Below, piece by piece: positions 52,727 to 62,753 of a stretch of 64,000 nucleotides of DNA. A model generated the notes under the pieces. That model searched no databases. It was given only the letters and a program-made list of their open reading frames with translations, and was not told where the DNA came from. Source of the stretch: Acidobacteriota bacterium. Its GTDB lineage: Bacteria > Acidobacteriota > Polarisedimenticolia > J045. The DNA is taken from positions 1-64,000 of the forward strand of contig JAGOJY010000013.1 of the NCBI GenBank assembly GCA_017994815.1, given 5' to 3'. The translations under genes were made by a program, and so were the position numbers. Position 1 is the first letter of the stretch, and the number at the start of each line of letters is the position of its first letter.

Positions 52727-55700
52727 ATGCGCCGCCAATCCCGCTCGCTGTTCCCGCTCTTCGTGTGTTTCGCTGTTTCTTCGTGTACCGCCGCGCTGGC
52801 CCTCGTCCCGCGCGGGGACTCCTCGCGCTTCGACCCCCTCGCGATCGCGCCGCCGGGGCAGGTGATCCCGACGGTTGCCGAGCCGGCGGACGACCTTCCG
52901 TCCACGGACGCGCTGCGAACCGGCTGGAACGACTTCTCCGCCCGCCACGGAGGTTGGGCGGCCTGGCTCGACCACCGGACCGGGCTGCCGACGCTGGCCC
53001 AGGGCGCCGGGATCCCCTGGATCTCGGGCACGGCCAACGTCCTGCCGCTCGCCGAGGGCGACCCGCTCGCGCTGCTCGAGGGCCGGGCCCGCACGCTCCT
53101 GGCCCAGAACGAGCACCTGCTCGGGTCGTGGCCGGCCCAGCTGCAGCTCGACCGCGAAGCCTCGAAGAAGGTCAACGACCACGTGTGGCAGATCGTCTTC
53201 CGGCAGGTCGTCGACGGCGTGCCGGTCGAAGGCGCGCGCCTCGAGTTCCAGGTCGCGCACGGTAACCTCGTCGCCTTCGGCGCCGAGCGCCTGGCCCGCG
53301 TGCGCGGTCCGCAGGTCCCGCGGATCGGCGTGGCCGAGGCCGAGGCCGCGCTGCACGAGTACCTCTCCGTCCGGTCGGCCTCCGAACTGGAACAGGACGC
53401 GCTACCGCTCTTGACGCTCGTGCCGGTCGACCCGCAGGGTGTTCCCGCGGGCCGTTGGGCCGGCGTGCGCGGCGAGGGCTTGACGCACCAGCTCGTCTGG
53501 CGCTTCCGCTTCCACGTCCCGGGCGAGGAGGCGCGCTGGGTCGCCGACGTGGACGCCCGCACCGCGCAGGTCGTGGCGCTGTTCGACGACACGCGTTACG
53601 ACCGCGTCAAGGGCGGCGTCTTCCCGCTCTCGAGCGACGGCATCGGTCCGGAGGGCGTCGAGGTGCCGGGCCTGCCGGTCCCGTTCGCCGACATCAGCAT
53701 CGACGGCGCACCGGCGATCACGGCCAGCGCGCACGGGCAGTACGCCTGCTCGACCCCCGGCGCGGCAGCGCGCACCACGCTCAACGGCCCGTACGTGCGG
53801 ATCAACGACGCCTGCGGGCTGGTCAGCGAGACGGTCTTCTGCGGCGAGACGCTCGACCTGCGGCAGGGGCCCGGGACCAACTGCGACGTGCCGGCCGGCT
53901 CGTCGCCGGGCAACACGCACGCCTCGCGCACCTGCTTCTACCACGTCAACCGGCTGAAGGAGAAGCTGCGCTACTGGCTCCCCGGCAACGCCTGGCTGCA
54001 GGGCCAGGTCACGGTCAACTCCAACGTCAACAACACCTGCAATGCGTCGTGGGGCGGTTCGCTCAACATGTACCGCGCCGGGAACGGCTGCCGGAACACC
54101 TGCGAGCTGTCCGGCGTGTTCTCGCACGAGTTGGGGCACGGCCTCGACCAGAACGACGGTGGCGGCTTCGACAACCCCTCCGAGGGCTATGCCGACGTCG
54201 TCGCGATCCTCGAAGCGCGCGAGTCGTGCGTCGGCCGCGGCTTCAGCGACAGCAACTGCAGCGGCTACGGCGACGCCTGCCTCGACTGCACCGGCGTGCG
54301 GGACGAGGACTGGGCCAAGCACGCCTCGAACACCCCGGCCACGCCGCAGGGCTTCCTGACCAACAACTGCGGCGGCGGCGGCGGCCCGTGCGGCAAGGAA
54401 GAGCACTGCGAGGCCCGCGTGAGCGCCGAGGCGATGTTCGACCTCGCCACGCGCGACCTGCCCGCGGCGGGGCTGGACGCCGACAGCGCCTGGCAGCTCG
54501 CCGAGCGCCTGTTCTACCAGTCGCGCAACGGTTCCGGCGGGTCGGCCTACAACTGCGCGCTGCCCTCGTCGGACGGCTGCGGCACCGGGAGCTGGTTCCA
54601 CAAGCTGCGCGTGGCCGACGACGACGACGGCAACCTCAACAACGGAACGCCGCACGCCGCGGCGATCTTCGCCGCGTTCAAGCGTCACAACATCGCCTGC
54701 GGCACCGCTGCCGACGCCGCGAACAAGAACACCAGCGCCTGCCCGTCGCTGTCGCAGCCCGCGCTGTCCACCGCGGTGGAGGGCAGCGGGATCCGGCTGA
54801 CCTGGAATTCGATCGCCAACGCCGCGAAGTACCGCGTGTTCCGCGGCGAGTTGGGGTGCGACCGCTCGCAGGTCCCGGTCGCCGAGGTGACCGCGCCGGC
54901 GACGACGTGGCTCGACCCGGACGTGGCGAGCATCATCGACATCGCGTACCGCGTGCAGGCGGTCGGCTCGAACGCGGCCTGCGAGAGCCGCGTTTCCAAC
55001 TGCGAGACCGCGTCGTACATCAGCCTCGCCGGGCGGATCGAGTTCGTCCGCCTGAGCTACGGCTGCGGTGAAACCGTCGTGGTCCAGGTGGTGGACGGCA
55101 ACGCCGGCCCCGGCCCGCTCGCGGTCCAGGTCTGGTCCGACAGCGAGACCGCGCCGGAGACCCTGTCCCTCGTCGAGACCGCCCCCGGCTCGCACGTCTA
55201 CAGCGCCAACCTCGCGACCACGACCGGCCCGGCGGTTCCCGACGACGGCGCGCTCGCCGTCGCGGGCAACGCCCAGCTCACCGCGAAGTACGTCGACGAG
55301 AACGACGGCACGGGCACCGCGGTCGCTTCGTTCGGTTCTTCGATCATGGACTGCGGCGCCAGCGCGCCGGGCATGCCGCAGGTCACCGACCTGACCGACT
55401 CCAGCGCCATCGTCCGCTGGACCACGCCCGAGCCGACCACGGGGCGCGTCGAGTGGGGTGCGACGCCGGCCCTGGGCAGCGTGGCCCAGGACAGCGCGCT
55501 GACGACCGACCACGCGGTCACGCTCTCGCCGCTCAACGAGTGCGGGCGCTACTACTTCCGCATCTTCGCGATCGACCGCGCCGGCAACGAGGCAGCGCTT
55601 GATGTCGGCGGCCAGCCGTTCGCGTTCAACGGCGGACGCATCCCCGGCTTCTTCCGCGACGACTTCGAGACCAACAGCGGCTGGGGTCTCGCCGGCGAGT

Positions 55701-56776
55701 GGCAGCTCAACACGCCGCAGGGCAAGGGGACCAACAACCCCGACCCGGCCGCGGCCTTCGGCGGCGCGAAGGTGCTCGGCCACGACCTGACCGGCCTCGG
55801 CGCGCGCCCCGGCGACTACGAGCAGAACATCGTCCAGCGCGCGACCAGCCCGGTGCTCAACGCCGCCGGCAAGACCGGCGTCGAGATGAAGTTCCAGCGC
55901 TGGCTCAACGTCAACCGCGGCACGACGGCCGCCGTCGAGGTGCGGGTCAACAACGGCGCCTGGCAGCGTGTCTGGACCAGCAACATCAACTTCGGCCAGC
56001 GCGCGTCGAGCTGGTCGCAACAGACACTCAACCTCTCGCAGTGGGCCGACAACCAGGCCAACTTCCAGGTCTCGTTCCTGCTCGATTCGGGTAGCGACTC
56101 GGGCGCCTCGAGCTGGAACGTGGACCGGCTCGTGGTGCGGCAGAGCAGCCAACCGCTGGGCGAAGTCTGCGGCGGCTGCGCCGGCGCGCCGGGGTTCGGC
56201 GGCGCCCTGGCGGCGAGCGACTCGGACCCGTGCTCGACCGTGGGCGGGGCGGTGATCACGTGGGACCCGGCTGCCTCGTGGGGCACCGGGGTGTCGGGCA
56301 CCTACAGCGTGTACCGCTCGACGACGCCCGGCTTCACGCCGGACGCGTCGAACCGGATCGCCACCGGCCTTGCCACGACCTCCTACACCGACACCAGCGC
56401 CGCGCAGGGACAGACCTACCACTACCTGGTGCGCGCGGAAAACAACGAGAGCTGCGGCAGCGGCCCGAACAACGGCGGCCTCACCGACTCCAACACGGTG
56501 TATCGCTCCGTGACGATGGCGTCGTCGCAACCCCTGCCGCCCGCCGTGAACGGGCTCGGCATCCAGCCGCCGATCGAGGACGACCTGCGGCTGACGTGGG
56601 CCCCGACCAGCGCGAGCCTCTACGACGTGTACCGCTCGGCTTCCCCGGCGAGCGGCTTCTCGTCCGTCGTGCAGTCGCCACTGCCGTCCGCGTTCGATGA
56701 TGGCGCCGCCGCCGACGGCGACAGCTGGTACTACCTGGTCCGCGGCTCCAACCTCTGCGGCCAGGAAGGCCCGTAG
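52727..56776 (+). CDS. secreted M36-like (fungalysin) metalloprotease with fibronectin-III domains
   Basis: 1349 residues with a signal peptide. A propeptide (about 100-280) resembles the fungalysin/thermolysin propeptide (VWQIVFRQVVDGVPVEGARL). The zinc site is HELGHGLDQND (His467, His471), and Glu486 in SEGYADVV fits as the third ligand, a gluzincin of the M36 kind. Downstream of about residue 690 come fibronectin-III-like units (YRVFRGE, YSVYRSTTPGF, YDVYRSASP) and a jelly-roll-like domain (FFRDDFETNSGWG ... SSWNVDRLVVRQ). Many paired Cys suggest extracellular disulfides. Probable exported protease; self-processing of the propeptide is expected. A strong hairpin follows the stop. Confidence 0.9.
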   Translation: MRRQSRSLFPLFVCFAVSSCTAALALVPRGDSSRFDPLAIAPPGQVIPTVAEPADDLPSTDALRTGWNDFSARHGGWAAWLDHRTGLPTLAQGAGIPWISGTANVLPLAEGDPLALLEGRARTLLAQNEHLLGSWPAQLQLDREASKKVNDHVWQIVFRQVVDGVPVEGARLEFQVAHGNLVAFGAERLARVRGPQVPRIGVAEAEAALHEYLSVRSASELEQDALPLLTLVPVDPQGVPAGRWAGVRGEGLTHQLVWRFRFHVPGEEARWVADVDARTAQVVALFDDTRYDRVKGGVFPLSSDGIGPEGVEVPGLPVPFADISIDGAPAITASAHGQYACSTPGAAARTTLNGPYVRINDACGLVSETVFCGETLDLRQGPGTNCDVPAGSSPGNTHASRTCFYHVNRLKEKLRYWLPGNAWLQGQVTVNSNVNNTCNASWGGSLNMYRAGNGCRNTCELSGVFSHELGHGLDQNDGGGFDNPSEGYADVVAILEARESCVGRGFSDSNCSGYGDACLDCTGVRDEDWAKHASNTPATPQGFLTNNCGGGGGPCGKEEHCEARVSAEAMFDLATRDLPAAGLDADSAWQLAERLFYQSRNGSGGSAYNCALPSSDGCGTGSWFHKLRVADDDDGNLNNGTPHAAAIFAAFKRHNIACGTAADAANKNTSACPSLSQPALSTAVEGSGIRLTWNSIANAAKYRVFRGELGCDRSQVPVAEVTAPATTWLDPDVASIIDIAYRVQAVGSNAACESRVSNCETASYISLAGRIEFVRLSYGCGETVVVQVVDGNAGPGPLAVQVWSDSETAPETLSLVETAPGSHVYSANLATTTGPAVPDDGALAVAGNAQLTAKYVDENDGTGTAVASFGSSIMDCGASAPGMPQVTDLTDSSAIVRWTTPEPTTGRVEWGATPALGSVAQDSALTTDHAVTLSPLNECGRYYFRIFAIDRAGNEAALDVGGQPFAFNGGRIPGFFRDDFETNSGWGLAGEWQLNTPQGKGTNNPDPAAAFGGAKVLGHDLTGLGARPGDYEQNIVQRATSPVLNAAGKTGVEMKFQRWLNVNRGTTAAVEVRVNNGAWQRVWTSNINFGQRASSWSQQTLNLSQWADNQANFQVSFLLDSGSDSGASSWNVDRLVVRQSSQPLGEVCGGCAGAPGFGGALAASDSDPCSTVGGAVITWDPAASWGTGVSGTYSVYRSTTPGFTPDASNRIATGLATTSYTDTSAAQGQTYHYLVRAENNESCGSGPNNGGLTDSNTVYRSVTMASSQPLPPAVNGLGIQPPIEDDLRLTWAPTSASLYDVYRSASPASGFSSVVQSPLPSAFDDGAAADGDSWYYLVRGSNLCGQEGP

Positions 56777-56778
56777 AA

Positions 56779-56796
56779 GCCGCCGCCAGGCGGCCC
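56779..56796. repeat. partial REP-like palindrome after the protease gene
   Basis: GCCGCC-GCCA-GGCGGC followed by CC, with GTAG just before it. It resembles the palindromes at 2854, 57925 and 57990 with shorter arms. Confidence 0.4.
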
Positions 56797-56816
56797 GCGA
56801 AGAACGGCCACGCGAT

Positions 56817-56845
56817 GGGGGGACAGGTAAAACACCTGTCCCCCC
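56817..56845 (+). terminator. strong hairpin after the M36-like protease gene
   Basis: GGGGGGACAGGT-AAAAC-ACCTGTCCCCCC: a perfect 12-bp stem and 5-nt loop, followed by TTGCGTT. It probably ends the protease transcript; its GACAGGT/ACCTGTC core also matches the repeat family at 43271. Confidence 0.7.
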
Positions 56846-56885
56846 TTGCGTTGGGTCCCGAAAACCGGCACAAACTCCGCCCCGT

Positions 56886-57839
56886 ATGCCCGAATCTCGC
56901 GAACGCGCGCGCGCCGCCGGCCTGGCGACGATCGTGATCACGCTCCTCGGCTGGTCGAGCGTGCCGCTGTTCCTGCGTCACTTCGCCTCCGACATGGACG
57001 CCTGGACCAGCAACGGTTGGCGCTACGGCTTCGCCGCGCTGCTGTGGGCCCCGGTCGTGGTCTGGGGCCTGCGCGCGCGCACGCTCCCGCCCGGGATTTT
57101 CCGCGCCGCGCTCGTGCCCGGGATCGTCAACAGCATCGGCCAGGTCTTCTTCACCTGGGCGCACTACAAGATCGATCCCGGCCTGCTCACGTTCGGGCTG
57201 CGCACGCAGATCCTGTTCGTCGCCGCCGGCGCGTACCTGCTGTTCCCCCAGGAGCGCCGTCTGGTCCGCACGCCCTGGTTCTGGCTGGGGGTCGCGCTGG
57301 TCCTGTGCGGGACGGGCGGCACGATCCTGCTCGGCGGCCACCCGCCGCGGCTGGACCAGATCGCCGGCATCGCGATGGCGATCACCGCCGGCCTGTTCTT
57401 CGCCAGCTACTCGGTCAGCGTGCGCTACTACATGAGCAGCTACCCTTCGGTCACGTCGTTCGCCGTCATCAGCCAGTACACCGCGCTGGCGATGGTCGTG
57501 CTGATGCTCGGCATCGGCGACCGCGCCGGGGCGAGGCCGTTCGACCTGCCCGGCATGCAATTGACGTTGTTGCTGCTCTCCTCGGTGATCGGCATCGCGC
57601 TGGGACACGTCGCGTACTACATCAGCATCAAGCGTCTCGGTGTCGCCGCGTCGTCGGGCGTCCTGCAGGTCCAGCCGATCTGCGTGGGGACGGCGTCGTA
57701 CTTCCTGTTCCACGAAGTGCTCACGCCCGCGCAGTGGGCGAGCGGGGCCCTCGCGGTGACCGGCGCCGTGGTCATCCTGCTGGTCGAGCAGCGCGTGTCG
57801 CGCGAGCCGGTCGGCGAGCTGAAACCAGCGGGCGCCTGA
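56886..57839 (+). CDS. EamA (DMT) family transporter
   Basis: 317 residues with ten hydrophobic segments in two EamA halves. Typical stretches are IVITLLGWSSVPLFLRHF, SNGWRYGFAALLWAPVVV, YSVSVRYYM, GHVAYYISIKRLGVAASSG and the end GALAVTGAVVILLVEQR. An inner-membrane drug/metabolite transporter of unknown substrate. The ATG at 56886 fits the first membrane helix, although SD is poor; longer readings run through the preceding hairpin and are rejected. Confidence 0.9.
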   Translation: MPESRERARAAGLATIVITLLGWSSVPLFLRHFASDMDAWTSNGWRYGFAALLWAPVVVWGLRARTLPPGIFRAALVPGIVNSIGQVFFTWAHYKIDPGLLTFGLRTQILFVAAGAYLLFPQERRLVRTPWFWLGVALVLCGTGGTILLGGHPPRLDQIAGIAMAITAGLFFASYSVSVRYYMSSYPSVTSFAVISQYTALAMVVLMLGIGDRAGARPFDLPGMQLTLLLLSSVIGIALGHVAYYISIKRLGVAASSGVLQVQPICVGTASYFLFHEVLTPAQWASGALAVTGAVVILLVEQRVSREPVGELKPAGA

Positions 57840-57924
57840 CTCGTCAGTCAGTAGCGCATCGTCCGCGAAAACTTTTGCAGGACCCTGTCGATCCAGGACT
57901 TCTCCATTCGACTACCCAACGCAG

Positions 57925-57943
57925 GGGCCGGCGCTGCCGGCCC
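57925..57943. repeat. REP-like palindrome, copy 2
   Basis: GGGCCGGC-GCT-GCCGGCCC, framed by GCAG..CTGC that extends the stem. It lies in the gap between the EamA and YCII genes. Confidence 0.65.
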
Positions 57944-57989
57944 GCCTGCGCGAAACCGTGAGGCCGGAACCCGCCCGGCCCGTCTGTGG

Positions 57990-58008
57990 GGGCCGGCGCA
58001 GCCGGCCC
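57990..58008. repeat. REP-like palindrome, copy 3
   Basis: GGGCCGGC-GCA-GCCGGCCC, 46 nt after copy 2 and 18 nt before the YCII start. The pair could form a BIME-like double hairpin in the leader. Confidence 0.65.
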
Positions 58009-58026
58009 GGAAGGAGCACGAGACCG

Positions 58027-58383
58027 ATGCGCTACATGCTGCTGATCTACGACAGGGAATCCGAGTGGCCGAAGATGAAAGAGGCCGACCAGCAGGCGAT
58101 GATGGCCGAGTACTTCGCCTTCACCGACTCGATCCAGAAGAGCGGCAACTACATCGCCGGCGACGCGCTGCAGCCGGTCGCGACGGCGACAACGCTGCGG
58201 GTGCGCGAGGGCAAGGCCCTGACCACCGACGGCCCGTTCGCCGAGACGCGCGAGCAACTCGGCGGCTACTACCTCGTGAAAGCCGAGAATCTCGACCAGG
58301 CGCTCGCGATCGCCGCGCGCATCCCGTCGGCCCGGTCCGGCTCGATCGAGATCCGTCCGGTCATGGAGTTCGACGGGCCCTGA
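58027..58383 (+). CDS. YCII/DGPF family protein paired with ECF42 sigma
   Basis: 118 residues. It opens MRYMLLIYDRESEW and carries TTDGPFAETREQLGGYYLV, the DGPF signature of the YCII-related proteins that accompany ECF42 sigma factors. The fold is a small ferredoxin-like dimer; the function is unknown. GGAAGGAGC gives the start. The sigma factor gene begins 53 nt downstream on the same strand. Confidence 0.95.
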   Translation: MRYMLLIYDRESEWPKMKEADQQAMMAEYFAFTDSIQKSGNYIAGDALQPVATATTLRVREGKALTTDGPFAETREQLGGYYLVKAENLDQALAIAARIPSARSGSIEIRPVMEFDGP

Positions 58384-58415
58384 GCCGTGTCCGGGCCCGG
58401 AGGCCGCCCGCCGCG

Positions 58416-58421
58416 TAACAT
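58416..58421 (+). promoter_or_regulatory. -10-like box before the sigma factor gene
   Basis: TAACAT followed by ACCGGCGG, 15 nt before the ATG. It may give the sigma gene a promoter separate from the YCII gene. Weak. Confidence 0.3.
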
Positions 58422-58436
58422 ACCGGCGGGCGGCCG

Positions 58437-59678
58437 ATGGACCGGACGATCGAGCGCATCTACCGCGAGGAGTCGGGGCGAATCCTCGCCACGCTGATCC
58501 GCGCCCTGGGCGATTTCGACCTGGCCGAGGACGCGCTGCACGAGGCGTTCGTCGAAGCGCTGGGGAGCTGGCCCGCGGCGGGTCTGCCGCACAATCCCGG
58601 CTCGTGGCTCATCGGCACCGCGCGGCACAAGGCGATCGACCGGCTGCGCCGCTCGCGGCGCTTCGACCAGGGCGGGCTGGACCTGGAGCGGGTCGGCGGC
58701 AGCGCCGATCCCGACCTCGACCTCGACCGGCCGCCGATCGAGGACGATCGTCTGCGGCTCGTGTTCACCTGCTGCCACCCCGCGCTGGCGATCGAGAGCC
58801 AGGTCGCGCTGACGCTCCGGACGCTGTGCGGCCTCAACACCGAGGAGATCGCGCGCGCGTTCCTCGTTCCGACCGCGACGATGGCGCAGCGCCTCGTTCG
58901 CGCGAAGAAGAAGATCCGCGACGCCGGCATCCCGTACCGCGTCCCGCCGCCGGAGCTCCTGCCCGAGCGGCTCGACGCGGTCCTCGCGGTGATCTACCTC
59001 GTGTTCAACGAAGGGTACGCCGCGACATCCGGCGACAGGCTCCTGCGCGCCGACCTCTGTAGCGAAGCGATCCGGCTGGCCCGCCTCGTCTCCGGGCTGA
59101 TGCCGCAGCGCGCCGCTGCGCGCGCGCTCCTGGCGCTGGTGCTGCTGCACGACGCGCGCCGCGAGGCGCGCCTCGCGCCGGACGGCGGGATCGTCCTGCT
59201 CGAAGAGCAGGATCGCGCGCGCTGGGACCGCGCGCAGATCGCGGAGGGTCTCGCGCTGGTCGAATCGGTGCTGGCCCAGGAGCACCCTCCCGGACCTTAC
59301 GCGATTCAGGCCGCGATCACCGCGCTGCACGCGCAGGCCCCGACCGCAGGCGACACGGACTGGCCGCAGATCGTCGCCCTGTACGAGGAACTGCTCCGGC
59401 GGTACCCGGGCCCCGTCGTCGCGCTCAACCACGCGGTTGCGGTCGCGATGGCCCGCGGACCCGAAGCCGGCCTGCGGCTGATCGACGAACTGGCAGCGCG
59501 CGGCGAACTGGCGTCGTACCACCTGCTGCCGGCCGCGCGCGCCGACCTCCTGCGGCGGCTCGGCCGCCGCGAGGAAGCGGCGGCGGAATACCGCCGCGCG
59601 CTCTCGCTGGTCACCAACGCGCCGGAACGACGCTTCCTCGCACGCCGCCTGGCAAGTGTCATCCAGGACGGGACATAG
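58437..59678 (+). CDS. ECF42-group RNA polymerase sigma factor
   Basis: 413 residues. Sigma region 2 is at the N-terminus ([23 protein letters not shown] ... [18 protein letters not shown]), region 4 follows ([21 protein letters not shown]). The C-terminal extension, about 230 residues with [15 protein letters not shown] and TPR-like repeats, defines ECF42. No anti-sigma gene is nearby; in this group the extension itself is thought to control activity, with DGPF proteins as regulon members. The DGPF gene is directly upstream. Targets probably include that gene. Confidence 0.95.
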   Translation: MDRTIERIYREESGRILATLIRALGDFDLAEDALHEAFVEALGSWPAAGLPHNPGSWLIGTARHKAIDRLRRSRRFDQGGLDLERVGGSADPDLDLDRPPIEDDRLRLVFTCCHPALAIESQVALTLRTLCGLNTEEIARAFLVPTATMAQRLVRAKKKIRDAGIPYRVPPPELLPERLDAVLAVIYLVFNEGYAATSGDRLLRADLCSEAIRLARLVSGLMPQRAAARALLALVLLHDARREARLAPDGGIVLLEEQDRARWDRAQIAEGLALVESVLAQEHPPGPYAIQAAITALHAQAPTAGDTDWPQIVALYEELLRRYPGPVVALNHAVAVAMARGPEAGLRLIDELAARGELASYHLLPAARADLLRRLGRREEAAAEYRRALSLVTNAPERRFLARRLASVIQDGT

Positions 59679-59786
59679 GCGCTGACCAGTGGCCGGATGC
59701 CGGCCGCTCGAGTCGGTCGGCGGAAGAACCGCTGCCGCCGGTACCAGCGACGGCCGGCCGCGCCGTGGCGGCCGGCCGTCACCAGC

Positions 59787-62753
59787 TCAGGGACAGGCGC
59801 CGCCGAGGTCCTGCGGGACGTCGCACGAGCCGAGCGCCGTGGCCTCGGGACGCTCGGTGCCGTTCGACGCCGTGCCGTAAGTGCCCTCCCGGCTGGCGGT
59901 CTGGCCGACGAGGACGAAGTACAAGAGGTCGCCCGGCCCCGGCTCCGGCGGCGCGAACGTCGCGTGACCCGTCGTGCCGAGCGCGCAGGCGCTGCCGGTC
60001 CACGCCGGCGCGCCGGCGATCGGCCCCATGCCCCAGAAGGCCGCGGTGTCGAGGGCGCCGCAAGCCGGCGCGTAGTCCACGATCACGTCGGCGCCCTTGA
60101 ACGAGCACCACAAGGGATCGCTCGGCGGACTGACTTCCTTCGGCGTCGGCACCGCGCCGGAGGCGCAGGAGTAGGCGAGCAGGGCGTTCGTGATCGTGAT
60201 GTCGTCGATCCACCAACCGGTCCCCGCGCCCGAACTGTCGCTGCTGAACCGGAAGCGGAACTTGATCTCCTGGTTCGCGTAGTCGGCGAGCGAGGCGGTG
60301 TAGCCGCCGCCGGTGTAGACCGGCGCGGCATTGGTCCGCGAGAAGACGCTGTTCGTTCCGCTGGGCGGGATGCCGCACTCGTTGCCGGCGTTGGCCAACG
60401 CATCCGGGTAGTTGACCGTTGCCAGGTGCGTCCAGTTGACGAAATCCGGACCGGTCGCGACCTCGACCTCGCCCGCGTCCTTGTTCGTCTCGATGTCGTA
60501 CTTCGACGCGAACTTCAGCACGGCGTTGGCCTGCAGCCGGACGACCGGCGATGTCAGCGGGGCGCAGACGCGGGAGCCGTAGCTGCCGGTCGCGTAGACG
60601 CGCGGTCCGATGTTGCCGCCGGTGAGCTGCACCGACCACGGCGAGGTGCGGACCATCTTGGACGCGCCGATGTCGCCCGCGTCGTCGCGCCAGGTGCCGG
60701 GGACCTGGTTACCGGTCGGCGCGGAGAAGCGCGTGACGGTGTTGGTGTCCTCGGCGCCGCTCGCGGCGTCCACCGCGTGCGCGGTGTAGTAGTACGTCAC
60801 GTTGTTCGACAGCGCGCCGTGGTCGTTGTAGAGCTTCTCGCGCAACCCCGACGCGATCAGGTTGGCCGGTCCCGGCGTGAACGGCGTGGTCGTGCTGCGG
60901 TAGACGCGGTACGTCACCGGGCCGTTGCAGTACGGCTCGGCGTCGGGCCACGTGACCTGCAGCGTGCAGGTCGACAGGGCCGGGTTGGTGACCGCCGCGA
61001 CGCCGGTGAACGCCGGCGGCAGCGTGCACGGCCCGGTGGTCGTCGCGCTGGCCTCGGCCGAGTCGGGCGACTCGCACCCCTGGAACGCGCGGACCATGTA
61101 GTAGTACGGCACGCCGCCCGAGACGCCCTCGTCGGCGTAGGTCGTCGCCGGCACCGGCACGGTCGCGATCTGCTTGTACGGCCCGCCGCTGGTCAGCGAG
61201 CGGAACACGCGGTACTCCGCGATGTCCGGCACGCCGGCCCAGTTGACCTCGATCCGCGACTCGCCGGCCGGGTCGGCCGTGACGTAGGCCGGCGCCGCGG
61301 GGTGGCCGAGCTGGATGTCGACGATCGCCGGGCCGCTACCGACGGTCACCTCGCGCGTGATCGTGCAGTAGCCCGGCATCGAGTACGTCACGTGGTACGT
61401 CGAGTTGGGCCGCGCCAGGAAGTGGTACAACCCGCGCGAGTCGGCGTGCCGCTGCGATTCGCCGTGGGTGTACGTGACCTCGGCGACCGAGAACTCCGCC
61501 GCGAGCGGCAGCCCGGTGTGGGCGTCGATGATCCGGCCGCGGATCGCCGGGCCGTCCACCGTCTTGTCCAGGAAGAAGCGCCACGCCACGCGCTGGCGCT
61601 CGACGGTGATGTCGCGCCAGGTGTTGTAGTCCGGCTGGAACCCGGTGTCGTTGACCTCGATCGAGAAGCCGTAGACCCCGTGCCGCGCGTACTGGTCGTC
61701 GATGCTGCCGCCGTCCACGACGTAGATCGTGGAGTGGATCGGCCCCGTCGCGTACAGCCCGGGCTGCCCATCGTCGTTGAGCAGCATGTCGTTGAGCTGG
61801 TGCGCGATCTCGTCGATCGACGCCATCTCGTCCGGGTCGGTGCAGCCGTAGGGGTACAGGATGTACTCGCCGTACGAGTGGTACGACAGCGAGAAGAACG
61901 GCCGCACCTGATCGGTCAGCGCCGTCATCGCCTGCGTCTCGGGCTCCGAGCCGGCGGCGGTGCCGCGGAAGATGTCGGACGAGCAGTACCCGTCCGAGCC
62001 GCCGCAGGCCCCCCAGAACGAGGGATAGTTGCGGTTGACGTCCACGGCGCACGCCGGGTGACGGTTCTTGCGCCAGCCGGTGTCGCTCGTGAACACGTAC
62101 ATCGCGCCGTCCGGGTTGACGCTCGGGACGATGTAGATGTTGAGGTTGTCGACCCAGTGCTGGACCTGCGGGTCCGTCGCGTAGCGCGAGGTCAGGTACT
62201 CCCACATGTCGCGGCAGATCTCCGGCGTCATCACCTCGCGCGCGTGGTGCTGCGCGTCCATGATGAAGCTCGGCCGGTCGTTGGGCAGGCCGACGTCCTT
62301 GGTGATGTGCAGCGCCCACACCGACTGGCCCTCGTACAGCGGACCGCCGAGCAGGATCTTGCGCGCCAGCGTCGGGTAGCTGGCGACGATCTGGTCCATC
62401 AGCGCCGAGAGTTCCTGCGGGTCGGTGTACTGCGAGAGCGCCTCGATGCCCTCGCCCGGCATCCAGCGCTGGCGCACGGTGTAGACGAAACCCATGTCGC
62501 GCAGCCGCTGCAGGTCGGCCTCGCCGCCGACCACCCCGGCGGCGTTCGCCTTGCGGCTCACGCCGGCGATGTCGAAGCCGGCCTTGGCCAGCTGCGCCAG
62601 CGTGTCCGGCGTGTCGAGCCGAACGTCGACGAAGTACCGCGACTCGCCGTCGGCGCGCGCGGGCAGCGCGACCCCCACGACGAGCAGCAGCAGCAGCGCG
62701 AGACAGACCTTACCCCAGAACGACCCCGAGGCCGCTCCCCTCGATTGCGGCAT
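59787..62753 (-). CDS. secreted M14 zinc carboxypeptidase with Fn3 and shared C-terminal module
   Basis: 988 residues with a signal peptide (VCLALLLLLVVGVALPARA). A propeptide-like domain precedes the M14 catalytic domain. Zinc ligands are His170 and Glu173 (HHARE) and His292 (YHSYGEY); the catalytic base is Glu366 (SIEVNDTG). Next come a carboxypeptidase regulatory beta-domain (IRGRIIDAHTGLPL), two Fn3 units (YRVFRSLTSGG, YRVYRSTTTPF), a jelly-roll (GTGWWIDDITI) and a tail with LLYFVLVGQTASREGTYG then ERPEA and CDVPQDLGGACP. The last 350 residues are closely repeated in the next gene. Probable exported exopeptidase acting on polypeptides. TTGCGC/TATCTG lies upstream. Confidence 0.92.
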   Translation of the reverse strand: MPQSRGAASGSFWGKVCLALLLLLVVGVALPARADGESRYFVDVRLDTPDTLAQLAKAGFDIAGVSRKANAAGVVGGEADLQRLRDMGFVYTVRQRWMPGEGIEALSQYTDPQELSALMDQIVASYPTLARKILLGGPLYEGQSVWALHITKDVGLPNDRPSFIMDAQHHAREVMTPEICRDMWEYLTSRYATDPQVQHWVDNLNIYIVPSVNPDGAMYVFTSDTGWRKNRHPACAVDVNRNYPSFWGACGGSDGYCSSDIFRGTAAGSEPETQAMTALTDQVRPFFSLSYHSYGEYILYPYGCTDPDEMASIDEIAHQLNDMLLNDDGQPGLYATGPIHSTIYVVDGGSIDDQYARHGVYGFSIEVNDTGFQPDYNTWRDITVERQRVAWRFFLDKTVDGPAIRGRIIDAHTGLPLAAEFSVAEVTYTHGESQRHADSRGLYHFLARPNSTYHVTYSMPGYCTITREVTVGSGPAIVDIQLGHPAAPAYVTADPAGESRIEVNWAGVPDIAEYRVFRSLTSGGPYKQIATVPVPATTYADEGVSGGVPYYYMVRAFQGCESPDSAEASATTTGPCTLPPAFTGVAAVTNPALSTCTLQVTWPDAEPYCNGPVTYRVYRSTTTPFTPGPANLIASGLREKLYNDHGALSNNVTYYYTAHAVDAASGAEDTNTVTRFSAPTGNQVPGTWRDDAGDIGASKMVRTSPWSVQLTGGNIGPRVYATGSYGSRVCAPLTSPVVRLQANAVLKFASKYDIETNKDAGEVEVATGPDFVNWTHLATVNYPDALANAGNECGIPPSGTNSVFSRTNAAPVYTGGGYTASLADYANQEIKFRFRFSSDSSGAGTGWWIDDITITNALLAYSCASGAVPTPKEVSPPSDPLWCSFKGADVIVDYAPACGALDTAAFWGMGPIAGAPAWTGSACALGTTGHATFAPPEPGPGDLLYFVLVGQTASREGTYGTASNGTERPEATALGSCDVPQDLGGACP

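Noticed and set aside
53402-56941. A minus-strand open frame of over 1100 codons opposite the metalloprotease gene.
   Set aside because: Same high-GC shadow effect; the plus strand has signal peptide, HELGH site and promoter.
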